Positions 17,108 through 25,867 of a stretch of 41,604 nt of DNA are shown here, in pieces; position 1 is the stretch's first letter; every line of letters starts with the position of its first letter. This stretch comes from Virgibacillus doumboii. GTDB taxonomy: Bacteria > Bacillota > Bacilli > Bacillales > Amphibacillaceae. The DNA lies in NCBI RefSeq assembly GCF_902806455.1, contig NZ_CADCWQ010000003.1, positions 1 through 41,604 of the forward strand, given 5' to 3'. Both the position numbers and the translations under genes were made by a program. The notes beneath the pieces were generated by a model. The model made no database searches. It was given only the letters and a program-made list of their open reading frames with translations, and had not been told where the DNA came from.

Positions 17108-18451
17108 TTAGAAAATATATGCTCCGATAATTGTAATGAATAATACAACAAACCCAGCAATTGCTTCACTTGTTGTATATGTTTTCAAACCACCCTTTAC
17201 GGTAAGTCCGGCAATTTTGGTTGAAATCCAGAATCCACTGTCATTAACATGTCCAAGCATTAAGCCACCTGACAGAGATGCCATAGCAACCCAAACCGGA
17301 TGAATATCGACGCCGGTTGCTACTCCGGCCATAATAGTCATTGTTGTAATACCAGCTACAGTACCTGAACCCGTAATTGTTCTGAACATAACACCCATAA
17401 AAAATGCTACTAGAATAATACTTAACGTTGATTGGGCATCGCTTACAAAAATGTTTACAATAGCCTGATCAATTCCGGTATTTTCAATAATTTTTCCGAA
17501 AGCTCCACCAGCACCAGTAATCAACAATACAATACCTGTTGCCTGCATTGCCTCTGAAGAAGAGTTATCCCTTTCTTCCCTGTTAAGTGACTTCGCTGCG
17601 ATAACATATGCTGCTAATGTACCGACTAATAAAGCTATAATCCTGTGACTTAAAAACGTAATTACAGCAGGATTTTCATCATAGAAAACGTTTCCAACAG
17701 AACCTAAAATAATCATGATACTTGGTAAGATAATTGGAATTAAAGCCAGTAATGCTGATGGCGGATTTGATGGAACATCTATCCTTCCAAAAGTATTGTC
17801 CAACGACTCATCCTCGTCCTGCTCTTTATTCCAAAACCCTTTATCCAGAATAATAAAATATAGTTTTATCGTTAGCATTGTAGCTACAAAACCAACTAAA
17901 GTACCTACTAAGATCATAATGCCTAAGTCAAAATCCAGTATACTTGCAGCGGCTAATGGATTTGGAGTTGGCGGTACCAGTGTATGTGCTACAGCCGCAC
18001 CAATTATGATTGCCCCTACAGAGTATGGTAATGGCTTGTTTGCCTGTTTTCCCAATTGAATTGCTAACGGAACCAGAATGATAAAGGCAACATCAAAAAA
18101 TACTGGAATAGCCAAGACAAATGAAGCTAGCCCTAGGGCGTATAGAGCCCATTTTTCGGATGTCCTATCCAAAATTGCCGTTGCAATCGAGTAAGCACCA
18201 CCAGAATCGGAAATAAGTTTACCTAAAATAACCCCGAGACCAATTGGAATACCCAATTCAGTCATTAGTCCCCCAAAGCCTTCCGAAATACCAGTTAAGG
18301 TGTCCACTAAACCTAAGCCAGAGACAATCCCCATAAATAAACTAGCAATAACCAGCGTCACAGCAACATTAAATTTAAACTTCATTGCTAACGTTAAAAT
18401 GATTATAAGTGATAAAAATAAGTATCCTATCAAAAGAATATCTTCACTCAT
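17108..18451 (-). CDS. GntP-family gluconate/sugar-acid permease
   Basis: 447 aa integral membrane protein with about 12-13 hydrophobic segments, the full GntP length. Typical pieces: MKFKFNVAVTLVIASLFMGI near 25, GLGVILGKLISDSGGAYSIA near 70, HTLVPPTPNPLAAASIL near 165, TGAGGAFGKIIENTGI, and GHVNDSGFWISTK near 405. Family members import gluconate and related aldonates with protons. It is the last gene of the 21.7-17.1 kb run (FAH, alcohol dehydrogenase, dehydratase), so the likely cargo is the sugar acid used by that pathway. Ribosome binding site AAGGGGGAA precedes ATG. Confidence 0.9.
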   Translation of the reverse strand: MSEDILLIGYLFLSLIIILTLAMKFKFNVAVTLVIASLFMGIVSGLGLVDTLTGISEGFGGLMTELGIPIGLGVILGKLISDSGGAYSIATAILDRTSEKWALYALGLASFVLAIPVFFDVAFIILVPLAIQLGKQANKPLPYSVGAIIIGAAVAHTLVPPTPNPLAAASILDFDLGIMILVGTLVGFVATMLTIKLYFIILDKGFWNKEQDEDESLDNTFGRIDVPSNPPSALLALIPIILPSIMIILGSVGNVFYDENPAVITFLSHRIIALLVGTLAAYVIAAKSLNREERDNSSSEAMQATGIVLLITGAGGAFGKIIENTGIDQAIVNIFVSDAQSTLSIILVAFFMGVMFRTITGSGTVAGITTMTIMAGVATGVDIHPVWVAMASLSGGLMLGHVNDSGFWISTKIAGLTVKGGLKTYTTSEAIAGFVVLFITIIGAYIF

Positions 18452-18551
18452 ATTTCTGTTCCCCCTTGTTGTAAAAAGCTAAGAAACTTTCATCCACTTC
18501 CGAGATAAGCTTACCTTTACCCTGGAAGTATATTTATGTTTTAAAATTCTA

Positions 18552-19736
18552 TTAATCTTTATCTACTTTTTGCAGATTTGCTTCTCTATTTAAACTTACC
18601 CCAAACCCTGAACGGTCGTTAACTTTTACTTTACCATTTTCCGGAATTGTCTCTCCCTCAAGCAGCGGATAGTATTGCGGAACAACTTTATCAGCATTTG
18701 GACTCATCACGAGATATTCTGCAAACGGACTGTTTGTCTTAGTAGTCACATAATGATAGCTGTATACCCCACTGCCATGAGGAATTACATACTTTCCATA
18801 ACTCTCAGCCAAATTACCGATCTTTATTAGTTCGGTTAATCCGCCGCACCAGCCAACATCCGGTTGGATAATATCCACGTCACTGAACTCCATTAGCATT
18901 CTAAATCCATAGCGTGTCGCTTCATGCTCCCCGCCAGTAACCATCATGTTATTTGGTGCCCGTTTCTTTAAGTCACGGTATGCCCAGTAATCATCCGGGT
19001 TGAAGCATTCTTCGATCCATCTAAAGCCAAGCTCAGATGACTTTTCCATTAATTTTTGTGCGTATGGTAAATCAAGAGCCATCCAGCAGTCCCACATCAA
19101 CCAGAAATCATCGCCAACCCGTTCACGCATTTCTGCAGCCTGTTCAATATTTTTTCTTAATCCTTCTTCACCATCGGCAGGACCATAAACAAGTGGAATT
19201 TTACCACCGATAAAGCCCATCCCTTTGGCTAAATCTGGGCGTGGTCCAGTTGCATAGCAAGAAATTTCATCCCGGACTTTGCCTCCAATCATGGAATAAA
19301 CAGGTTCTTGTCTAACTTTTCCAAGCAAATCCCATAATGCAAGATCAATTGCTGAAATCGCATTCATAACAACGCCTTTACGGCCATAATACATAGTTGA
19401 GCGGTACATTTGATCCCACATTTTTTCAACATTTTCTACTGGTTGTCCAACAATAAACCGATCCAGATGATTCATGACAATCCATGCAGCCGGATAACCC
19501 CCGGTTGAAATTCCAACACCAAGTTCACCACTGTCAGATTCAACTTCAACTACCAATGTCTTTAATGCATTAATCCCAAAACTGGTTCTTGTTTTTTTGT
19601 ATTCCGGATAAATGCTCATCGGTGTCGCAATCTGATTTACAATCCAATGTTCTTGGCCCTGGTCGTGATAGTCACCGCCACCACCACCTACTACATAGGC
19701 ACGTATGTCTTTAATCTTCTGACCTGTTAAACCCAT
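18552..19736 (-). CDS. L-rhamnonate-dehydratase-like enolase-superfamily enzyme
   Basis: 394 aa from ATG 19736, which has GGGAGG 7 nt upstream. It resembles RhmD along its length: GGGGGDYHDQGQEHWIVNQI, a TRTSFGINALKTLVVEVES segment, YATGPRPDLAKGMGFIGGK, DFWLMWDCWMALD, WIEECFNPDDYW, TGGEHEATRYGF, IIQPDVGWCGGLTE and VIPHGSGVYSYH. The metal ligands of this superfamily are the Asp in MWDCW, the Glu in IEEC and the Glu in GGEH; the catalytic His is in PHGS. It dehydrates a 6-deoxy aldonate such as L-rhamnonate to the 2-keto-3-deoxy acid; L-lyxonate or L-mannonate are alternatives. Second-last gene of the operon. Confidence 0.85.
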   Translation of the reverse strand: MGLTGQKIKDIRAYVVGGGGGDYHDQGQEHWIVNQIATPMSIYPEYKKTRTSFGINALKTLVVEVESDSGELGVGISTGGYPAAWIVMNHLDRFIVGQPVENVEKMWDQMYRSTMYYGRKGVVMNAISAIDLALWDLLGKVRQEPVYSMIGGKVRDEISCYATGPRPDLAKGMGFIGGKIPLVYGPADGEEGLRKNIEQAAEMRERVGDDFWLMWDCWMALDLPYAQKLMEKSSELGFRWIEECFNPDDYWAYRDLKKRAPNNMMVTGGEHEATRYGFRMLMEFSDVDIIQPDVGWCGGLTELIKIGNLAESYGKYVIPHGSGVYSYHYVTTKTNSPFAEYLVMSPNADKVVPQYYPLLEGETIPENGKVKVNDRSGFGVSLNREANLQKVDKD

Positions 19737-19762
19737 TCTTTTACCTCCCTGAAGCATTCCTG

Positions 19763-20788
19763 TTATTTATTAAGATCAAGAAAGATCTTGCTGTTTTTAA
19801 CCTTTCCTTCTATCAAATCCATGAATGATTGCTGTCCATCTTCCAATCTACGGACTTCTGTCCATCCACCAGGTGTAACCTTTCCATTTACAAGTAACTG
19901 TACAGCATCCTGAAAATCCTGTCCTGAATAACAGAAAGAACCCATTACCGTTATCTCGTTGCGAATAAAGTCATTAATTGGTAGAGGTGTTTCATTAACT
20001 CCCAGTCCGATATTCATAATAACTCCTCCTGGGTTGATAACTTTTGCCGCCTGTGATCTCGTTGGTAGAAATCCTACAGCATCAATTAACACGTCGATCC
20101 CTTTATAACCAGTTATTTTCTCCAGTTCCAATTCAAAATCGTCTTTATCATTATTCAAAGTATGTTCAATGCCAATTTCCTTTAATGTCTGCAGTCGGGC
20201 TTCATTGATATCAGCAACAATAATCTTGCTTGCACCAAGTTCCTTTGCAACTAAAGCACTTAATAGTCCTATTGCACCTGCACCAAAAATCAGCACGTTT
20301 GGAACAGTATGCACAGCCATTGCTCTTCTCACTGCTCTAAAACAGCAAGCTAAAGGCTCAGATAATGTTGCGGCATAGGAATCAACTCTTTCTGGAACTT
20401 CAACAACAGCACTTGCAGGAACAGCAACATATTCCGCAAACGCACCTGAACGGTGAATACCAATAATTTGTCTGTTTTCACATTGTGTTTCGTTGCCCCG
20501 GATACATTGTTTGCAGTTACCACAAGTTAATAATGGATTTACAACAACTTTTGTACCTTTGGTAACACCATTAACTTCTTCACCCAGACTTTCCAGATGT
20601 CCACTAAACTCATGTCCCATTATAAGCGGTGGAACACGCAGGCTATTATGGCCTAAAAACCCCTCGATTTCAGAGCCGCAAATACCAGCAACGTCTACTT
20701 TTACTAATACTTCATCCTTTGCCAGTTTAGGTATAGGTCTTTCTTCTATATCCATTTGCTTTGGTCCGTTCCAAGATAATACCTTCAT
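19763..20788 (-). CDS. Zinc-dependent alcohol/polyol dehydrogenase (MDR)
   Basis: 341 aa from ATG 20788 (MKVLSWNGPKQMDIEERPIP), preceded by GGGGGAA. The GroES-like domain carries the catalytic zinc ligands Cys in GICGSE and His-Glu in GHEFSG. The structural-zinc lobe has four Cys (LTCGNCKQC ... TQCEN). Rossmann motif VLIFGAGAIGLLSALVAKEL near 165. It resembles sorbitol/threonine/L-galactonate-type dehydrogenases. In the cluster it could oxidise a sugar acid or its aldehyde precursor. It lies 26 nt before the dehydratase gene and 19 nt after the FAH gene, so it is cotranscribed. Confidence 0.88.
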   Translation of the reverse strand: MKVLSWNGPKQMDIEERPIPKLAKDEVLVKVDVAGICGSEIEGFLGHNSLRVPPLIMGHEFSGHLESLGEEVNGVTKGTKVVVNPLLTCGNCKQCIRGNETQCENRQIIGIHRSGAFAEYVAVPASAVVEVPERVDSYAATLSEPLACCFRAVRRAMAVHTVPNVLIFGAGAIGLLSALVAKELGASKIIVADINEARLQTLKEIGIEHTLNNDKDDFELELEKITGYKGIDVLIDAVGFLPTRSQAAKVINPGGVIMNIGLGVNETPLPINDFIRNEITVMGSFCYSGQDFQDAVQLLVNGKVTPGGWTEVRRLEDGQQSFMDLIEGKVKNSKIFLDLNK

Positions 20789-20807
20789 TTGTATTTCCCC
20801 CTTGTTG

Positions 20808-21713
20808 TTATCGAACTGGATTTTCCAATACGCCAATTTTCTCTATCTCAATTTTGCATGTATCACCGGACTTCAAAAACACTTGCGGATTACGGAATAC
20901 GCCAACCCCATGTGGTGTTCCGGTTGCAACAATATCACCTGGTTCAAATGTAAAGCCTTTTGACAGATATGAAATGATGTATGGAATGTTAAAAATTAAG
21001 TTTTTGGTATTTGAATCCTGTAATGTTTCCTCATTCAAGTCTAGCTTAATATCCAAATGATGCGGATCTTTAATGTCATCTTTTGTAACAATAACAGGAC
21101 CTAGTGGTGCAAAAGTATCGTATGATTTTCCTCTCACCCATTGTACATCTGCAAATTGTACATCCCTTGCACTCACATCATTAATGATTGTATAACCGAA
21201 GACATAATCCATTGCATCTTCTTCTGGTATGTTCTTACCTTTCTTTCCTATGACAACAGCAAGCTCCGCTTCATAGTCCACCTGTTCGGATTCTTCAGGT
21301 AATTCAATCACTTCACCTGGGGCTGTTAGACAAGAAGCCCATTTTGAAAAAATCATCGGTTGTTTTGGTGGCTCCACATTCTGTTCAATACAATGATCCA
21401 TATAGTTATTTCCTACACAAACCACTTTTCCAGGACGGGATATCGGGCTTAGCACTTTAACATCTTCATAACTATAAACTGCTTCAAATACTTTCCCTTT
21501 GTTTTCTTTTGTCCATGTCCACACCTTGTTGACCATTGGCATTGTTTCGGCATTATTTTTAATCAACTCATCCAGATCATTTGCCAATGAAACATTTTGG
21601 CCGTTTACCTCATTGAATAAATCCACTAGCTTCACTAAATCGTAAACACTTGCTTCTTCCTGAATACCAATTTTACATTCCCTGTCGTTCAATTGAAATG
21701 ACAGTAATTTCAT
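20808..21713 (-). CDS. Fumarylacetoacetate hydrolase family (diketo-acid hydrolase)
   Basis: 301 aa. The C-terminal FAH domain (about 95-298) has metal-binding acids in VDYEAELAVVIGKKGKNIPE and the Asp in INDVSARDVQ. Signature KSYDTFAPLGPVIVT and the closing FEPGDIVATGTPHGVG are present. In the non-phosphorylative L-rhamnose route a protein of this family (LRA6) cleaves 2,4-diketo-3-deoxy-L-rhamnonate to pyruvate and L-lactate. The neighbouring dehydratase and SDR make that or a close analogue the likely reaction (inference). First gene of the operon; two 16 bp operator-like sites lie about 115-150 nt upstream. Confidence 0.88.
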   Translation of the reverse strand: MKLLSFQLNDRECKIGIQEEASVYDLVKLVDLFNEVNGQNVSLANDLDELIKNNAETMPMVNKVWTWTKENKGKVFEAVYSYEDVKVLSPISRPGKVVCVGNNYMDHCIEQNVEPPKQPMIFSKWASCLTAPGEVIELPEESEQVDYEAELAVVIGKKGKNIPEEDAMDYVFGYTIINDVSARDVQFADVQWVRGKSYDTFAPLGPVIVTKDDIKDPHHLDIKLDLNEETLQDSNTKNLIFNIPYIISYLSKGFTFEPGDIVATGTPHGVGVFRNPQVFLKSGDTCKIEIEKIGVLENPVR

Positions 21714-21828
21714 ATTTCCACCCCTTAAATAAAATTATTTCAAAACACTGTCAATACTTTGACAACGCTTCCAATGATAATAAAAAATAATTGTTTACTA
21801 TGTAGCCTTTAAATAACAGCACCTCTTA

Positions 21829-21863
21829 GTTCATTATAATAAACTAAGTTTTATTTAATAAAC
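21829..21863 (-). promoter_or_regulatory. Paired 16 bp operator sites before the FAH operon
   Basis: Two units: GTTCATTATAATAAAC (21829-21844) and GTTTTATTTAATAAAC (21848-21863), separated by 3 nt. The same two-unit arrangement with 3 nt spacing stands before iclR at 27708-27742. On the minus strand the first unit contains TATAAT, which may be the -10 of the operon, so binding would block RNA polymerase. Likely binding site of the IclR protein at 26921-27691 (inference). Confidence 0.7.
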
Positions 21864-21966
21864 TATTTACAGTTTATCATATGCATAGTCATTGTCAAAT
21901 AATTTATAATTTCTCCATATGTTTTACAATTCTACACGTAAAACGTATATTATCTTGTTACTTTTT

Positions 21967-21994
21967 AAAAAATCACATGCCTAGGACATGTGAT
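21967..21994 (-). terminator. Rho-independent terminator after the SDR gene
   Basis: On the minus strand the arms ATCACATG and CATGTGAT close a 7 nt loop and are followed by TTTTTT. It separates the tctC-to-SDR transcript from the FAH operon. Confidence 0.8.
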
Positions 21995-22007
21995 CCTTCC
22001 GAATTTC

Positions 22008-22772
22008 TTATTTCCCGTTGGCCAAACCGCCGTCAATTATAAAAGAACTTCCCATCATAAAGGTCGACTCATCTGAAGCAAGGTACAACGCCGCATAGGC
22101 TATATCAATCGGTTTACCAAGCTTTTTAGTAAGCTGCCTTTTTTTAATGGATTCAACTATTGCATCTGGATTTTCTGAGTTGGCAATATATTTTTCAACA
22201 AACGGGGTATAGATAGTCCCCGGCATCAATGCATTCACACGGATGTTATACTTCGCATAGTCGACCTGCATGGCTTTGGTCATTGACAAAACGGCACCCT
22301 TTGTTGCAGCATATGCTGTTCGTTCAGCTACACCCATTTGTGCAATAGACGATGACATATTAATGATGGAGCCTTTTTTCTCATTCATCATATGTTTAAC
22401 AGCATACTTCGACATCAAATATACACCGTTTACATTAACGTTCATAACCTGATTCCATGTATCACACGCAATATTATCCATTCTACCGACACTACTGATA
22501 CCAGCATTATTAAACAAGACATCTATCTTCCTATATTTTTTTATTACTAAATTTACAAATTTTTGCACTTCTGCTTCCTGTGTTATATCTACCTGGTAAA
22601 AACCTGCTTCTCCATTTTGTTCTTTAATTTTATTCATTGTTTCCTTACCATTATTTTCATCAATATCGACAAGTATAACGACAGCTCCCTCTTTCGCAAA
22701 TAATAAAGCTGTTTCTCTTCCGATTCCGGACCCGGAACCAGTTATAACAGTCACCATATTTTTTAACCGCAA
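22008..22772 (-). CDS. Short-chain dehydrogenase/reductase
   Basis: 254 aa classical SDR. NAD(P)-binding TGSGSGIGRETALLF at 11-25, acidic D37 (VDIDEN) suggesting NAD preference, and NNAGIS near 88. The catalytic Ser is in INMSSS and the Tyr-Lys pair in AYAATKGAVL near 152-156. C-terminal SSFIIDGGLAN is typical. In the L-rhamnose diketo pathway an SDR (LRA5) oxidises 2-keto-3-deoxy-L-rhamnonate at C4, the step between the dehydratase and the FAH hydrolase. Context supports that role, but substrate is not provable. Last gene of the run starting at tctC. Confidence 0.88.
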   Translation of the reverse strand: MRLKNMVTVITGSGSGIGRETALLFAKEGAVVILVDIDENNGKETMNKIKEQNGEAGFYQVDITQEAEVQKFVNLVIKKYRKIDVLFNNAGISSVGRMDNIACDTWNQVMNVNVNGVYLMSKYAVKHMMNEKKGSIINMSSSIAQMGVAERTAYAATKGAVLSMTKAMQVDYAKYNIRVNALMPGTIYTPFVEKYIANSENPDAIVESIKKRQLTKKLGKPIDIAYAALYLASDESTFMMGSSFIIDGGLANGK

Positions 22773-22799
22773 AACAGTATCCTCCTTTTTTTGTATACT

Positions 22800-24293
22800 T
22801 TACAGTTTCTCTTCAACATTTGATTTTCTGTTAAATAACTTCAGAATCAACGGCATTAATAATGTAATAATTGCTAAGACTATTAACGTTCCAGAAATAG
22901 GTCTTGTGAATACCGAGAAAAAATTACCATCCGTTAATGCCAATGTTCTTCTTAAGTTTGATTCCATCATCGGGCCCAAAATCAACGCTAAAATTACCGG
23001 GGAAGCAGAAAATCCATATTTCAACATAAAATAACCAATAATCCCTGAAACAAGCATTACATAAACATCAAACATATTATTATTGATTGAGTAAGAACCA
23101 ATAGCACATAATACCAAAATAACTGGCATTAATATCGTTTTTGGGATGTTTAATACTTTAATAAATAGGCGCACACCTACTAAACCTAATAGAATAATAG
23201 TTAAATTAGCTAGGATCATTCCAATAAATAAGGAATAAACCATTTCACCATTTTGTTGGAATAACTGTGGCCCCGGCTGCAAACCTTGAACCATTAAAGC
23301 TCCCAACATAACGGCTGTAACCGCATCACCAGGAATTCCTAATGTAAGCAACGGAATCATTGCACCACCTGTTGATCCATTGTTTGCAGCTTCAGGAGAT
23401 ACAACCCCTTCCAGATTCCCTTCTTTAAACTCTTTTTTATGTTTAGTGACATTTGAGGTAACATTATAAGCAACGAAAGCACCAATGTCCCCGCCAGCGC
23501 CGGGTATCATTCCAATAAATGCACCAATACCAGCAGAGCGCAATATTGTACCAATAATCGCTTTAAATTCAACCCATTTTAATTTTATTTTTTCTACCTT
23601 TTTAATCACATAACCTTTTGAAACGGCTTCTTCCAATGATTGAAATGCTTGAGCGGCAGCGAACAAACCAATCATTACAGGAATGAAATCTATTCCACCT
23701 GTTAAATTATAGTTATCAAAAGTAAACCGTGGAAAACCATTGATTGGGTCCGTACCTATGGTAGCAATTATAAGACCAATAAACCCGACTATTAATCCTT
23801 TAACTAAAGATTTTCCTGCAACACTAGTTATAACTGCTAAGCCAAATAAAGCCAGTGCAAATGTTTCCTGAGCACTAAAATTCAAAGCAAATTTTGATAA
23901 TTGGGGGGCTACGAAAATTAAAAGAATAACACTTAATATACCTGCTATCCCAGAAGAAAGTGTTGCAGCTGTAAGAGCTTTATACGCCAACCCTCTTTTT
24001 GTCATTTCATACCCGGCAATAGCAGTAGCTGCTGAAGAAGGTGTACCGGGTGTTCTAAGTAAAATAGCTGCAATAGAGCCTCCATAAATACCACCAAAAT
24101 AAACTCCTATTAGCATTAAAATTCCGGGTAGTGGTTCCATTCCAAATGTAATTGGTAATATTAGAGCAACCCCCATTGTTGCAGTTAAGCCGGGAAGTGC
24201 ACCAATTGAAACCCCTATAATACAACCTAATATAACTGTTAAAATAGGGCTTATACTAAAAAAATTTCCAATTGCTTGTGTAAATAGTTCCAT
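22800..24293 (-). CDS. tctA: Tripartite tricarboxylate transporter, large membrane subunit TctA
   Basis: 497 aa, about 11-12 membrane spans. Family motifs are clear: LGCIIGVSIGALPGLTATMG near 20-40, IYGGSIAAILLRTPGTPSSA near 70, GMIPGAGGDIGAFVAYN near 260, and EAANNGSTGGAMIPLLTLGI near 302. It forms the translocation pore with TctB and uses the ion gradient to import the ligand delivered by the TctC binding protein. Start ATG 24293 lies 14 nt after tctB. The substrate is presumably the sugar acid of the cluster rather than citrate (inference). Confidence 0.93.
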   Translation of the reverse strand: MELFTQAIGNFFSISPILTVILGCIIGVSIGALPGLTATMGVALILPITFGMEPLPGILMLIGVYFGGIYGGSIAAILLRTPGTPSSAATAIAGYEMTKRGLAYKALTAATLSSGIAGILSVILLIFVAPQLSKFALNFSAQETFALALFGLAVITSVAGKSLVKGLIVGFIGLIIATIGTDPINGFPRFTFDNYNLTGGIDFIPVMIGLFAAAQAFQSLEEAVSKGYVIKKVEKIKLKWVEFKAIIGTILRSAGIGAFIGMIPGAGGDIGAFVAYNVTSNVTKHKKEFKEGNLEGVVSPEAANNGSTGGAMIPLLTLGIPGDAVTAVMLGALMVQGLQPGPQLFQQNGEMVYSLFIGMILANLTIILLGLVGVRLFIKVLNIPKTILMPVILVLCAIGSYSINNNMFDVYVMLVSGIIGYFMLKYGFSASPVILALILGPMMESNLRRTLALTDGNFFSVFTRPISGTLIVLAIITLLMPLILKLFNRKSNVEEKL

Positions 24294-24307
24294 ATTCAGC
24301 CACCTTT

Positions 24308-24751
24308 CTAAAGTAAAAACCCTGTTGGTAAAGGAACATTAAGTAGTTGTTGAAAAAATACAAATAAAAAAAATGCAACCCCTGCTGGTACTGAGACCAA
24401 ATAAATTACTTTTTTAACGTGATTCATCCAAAGGAGCATAACTAAAAACAAAATCGAGCTTAAATAGAATCCTAGAATTGGAATTAATACTGCATAAATA
24501 ATAAACAACAATATAAATAATAAAACCTTTTTTGAATTCGGATTAGGCTCTTCATTACTAATAAATACACTTTTACAAAATAAAATTATACCAAGGGCTA
24601 TAAGCAAAACCGCATAAATTCTGGGCATAAATGCTGGCCCGGTTATTGATCCAGGTACGTCTGGAAAACTTAGAGTATAATAATAAGTTATACCTCCAAA
24701 TATTATAGTTAATATACTAATTAAAATATTTTGTGGTTTCACAGTATCCAC
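24308..24751 (-). CDS. tctB: Tripartite tricarboxylate transporter, small subunit TctB
   Basis: 147 aa with four hydrophobic segments, at about 10-27, 45-63, 74-100 and 117-140. The family is poorly conserved in sequence, but position between tctC and tctA, size and topology agree. The segment GSITGPAFMPRIYAVLLIAL is typical of the first loop and second helix. GAGAGGTGG precedes ATG 24751. Confidence 0.85.
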   Translation of the reverse strand: MDTVKPQNILISILTIIFGGITYYYTLSFPDVPGSITGPAFMPRIYAVLLIALGIILFCKSVFISNEEPNPNSKKVLLFILLFIIYAVLIPILGFYLSSILFLVMLLWMNHVKKVIYLVSVPAGVAFFLFVFFQQLLNVPLPTGFLL

Positions 24752-24797
24752 CTCTCTTTAAATAGATAAATCCACATAGGTAATATGCTATAACATA

Positions 24798-25769
24798 CTA
24801 CCTCAATTCTGGTACGATATACGCTGACTTTCCATCATTAATCAATACATCAACCAGATTTTTTGCAGCAAGCATTGCGATATCCGCCCTTGTTTTATGG
24901 GTGGCTGTTCCGATGTGAGGTAAAGCCACAACATTATCCATACTTAATAAAGGATTGTCTGGAGAAGTAGGTTCTTGATCAAAAACATCTAATCCAGCTG
25001 CTGCAATTTCCCTTTCCCAAAGCGCTTGTACCAGTGCATTCTCGTTAACAGTTTGCCCCCTGGAAATATTGATAAATATTCCTGTTTTTTTCATCAATTT
25101 AAAGTGTTCAAATGTAAAGTAGTGTTTTGTTTGTTCATTTAATGGTAGTAGAAGCAATACAAAATCAGATTCTTTGAGTAAACCTTCCAAATTTTTATAT
25201 GTAACCCCTATTTCATCTTCCAATTCTAAATTTTGTTTCCGATTATGGTATAGAACATCCATATTAAAACCTGCAATTGCTCGGCGTGCTACTACCTGTC
25301 CAATTCTACCCATACCAATAATTCCGAGTGTGGTACTATGAACGTTTAATCCAAACAACGGAGTATCATCTCCACCTTTCCAACCCCCATTTTTCACATA
25401 ATTGTTTAACTCGGGAATTTTTCTGGCAGTAGCGATCATCAATCCAAATGCTAAATCTGCCACAGCATTATCTAACACATAAGGGGTATTTGTTCCGATT
25501 ACATTTCTTTTCTTCATTTCTTCCAAATTAAAATTGTTGTATCCAACTGACATGTTGCTAACAACTTTTAGATTAGAAGCTGCTTGCAGAAATTCTTGAT
25601 CGACACTTCCCCCTGCAGTTAAAATGCCTTCAACGTCTTTTATTTCATCATGAAATTGCTCCTTTGATAATTTTTCTCCTTCTTTACTTTTTCGATAATC
25701 ACAATGTCCTGCAATGTATTCCTCGACTTCTTGAGGAATTGGTTTATTAATATAAACTTTCGGTTTCAT
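24798..25769 (-). CDS. D-isomer-specific 2-hydroxyacid dehydrogenase
   Basis: 323 aa from ATG 25769, which has AAGGAG upstream. NAD(P)-binding GIIGMGRIGQVVARRA near 145-160. Catalytic Arg in NISRGQTVNE, Glu in DQEPTSP and His in ALPHIGTATH. It is like glyoxylate/hydroxypyruvate/2-ketogluconate reductases (GhrB type). In the cluster it could interconvert a 2-keto acid and a D-hydroxy acid, for example reducing a pathway product or reading an imported hydroxy acid. It stands between tctC and tctB, an unusual split of the transporter genes. Confidence 0.88.
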   Translation of the reverse strand: MKPKVYINKPIPQEVEEYIAGHCDYRKSKEGEKLSKEQFHDEIKDVEGILTAGGSVDQEFLQAASNLKVVSNMSVGYNNFNLEEMKKRNVIGTNTPYVLDNAVADLAFGLMIATARKIPELNNYVKNGGWKGGDDTPLFGLNVHSTTLGIIGMGRIGQVVARRAIAGFNMDVLYHNRKQNLELEDEIGVTYKNLEGLLKESDFVLLLLPLNEQTKHYFTFEHFKLMKKTGIFINISRGQTVNENALVQALWEREIAAAGLDVFDQEPTSPDNPLLSMDNVVALPHIGTATHKTRADIAMLAAKNLVDVLINDGKSAYIVPELR

Positions 25770-25811
25770 GCATAAATGCTCCTTATCCAAGATTTTTATA
25801 GTAAATAATAT

Positions 25812-25854
25812 GGAACTACTCTATACGCATTATTATGAGCGTACAGAGCAATTC
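25812..25854. other. Inverted repeat in the tctC-dehydrogenase gap
   Basis: Arms CTCTATACGC (25819-25828) and GCGTACAGAG (25839-25848), 9 of 10 pairing, with outer GGAA/TTCC pairing as well. There is no T-run in the direction of transcription. It probably acts as an mRNA-stabilising or weak attenuating stem after tctC, allowing more binding protein than pump, as is common for such operons (inference). Confidence 0.5.
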
Positions 25855-25867
25855 CAGCTTTAAAGTG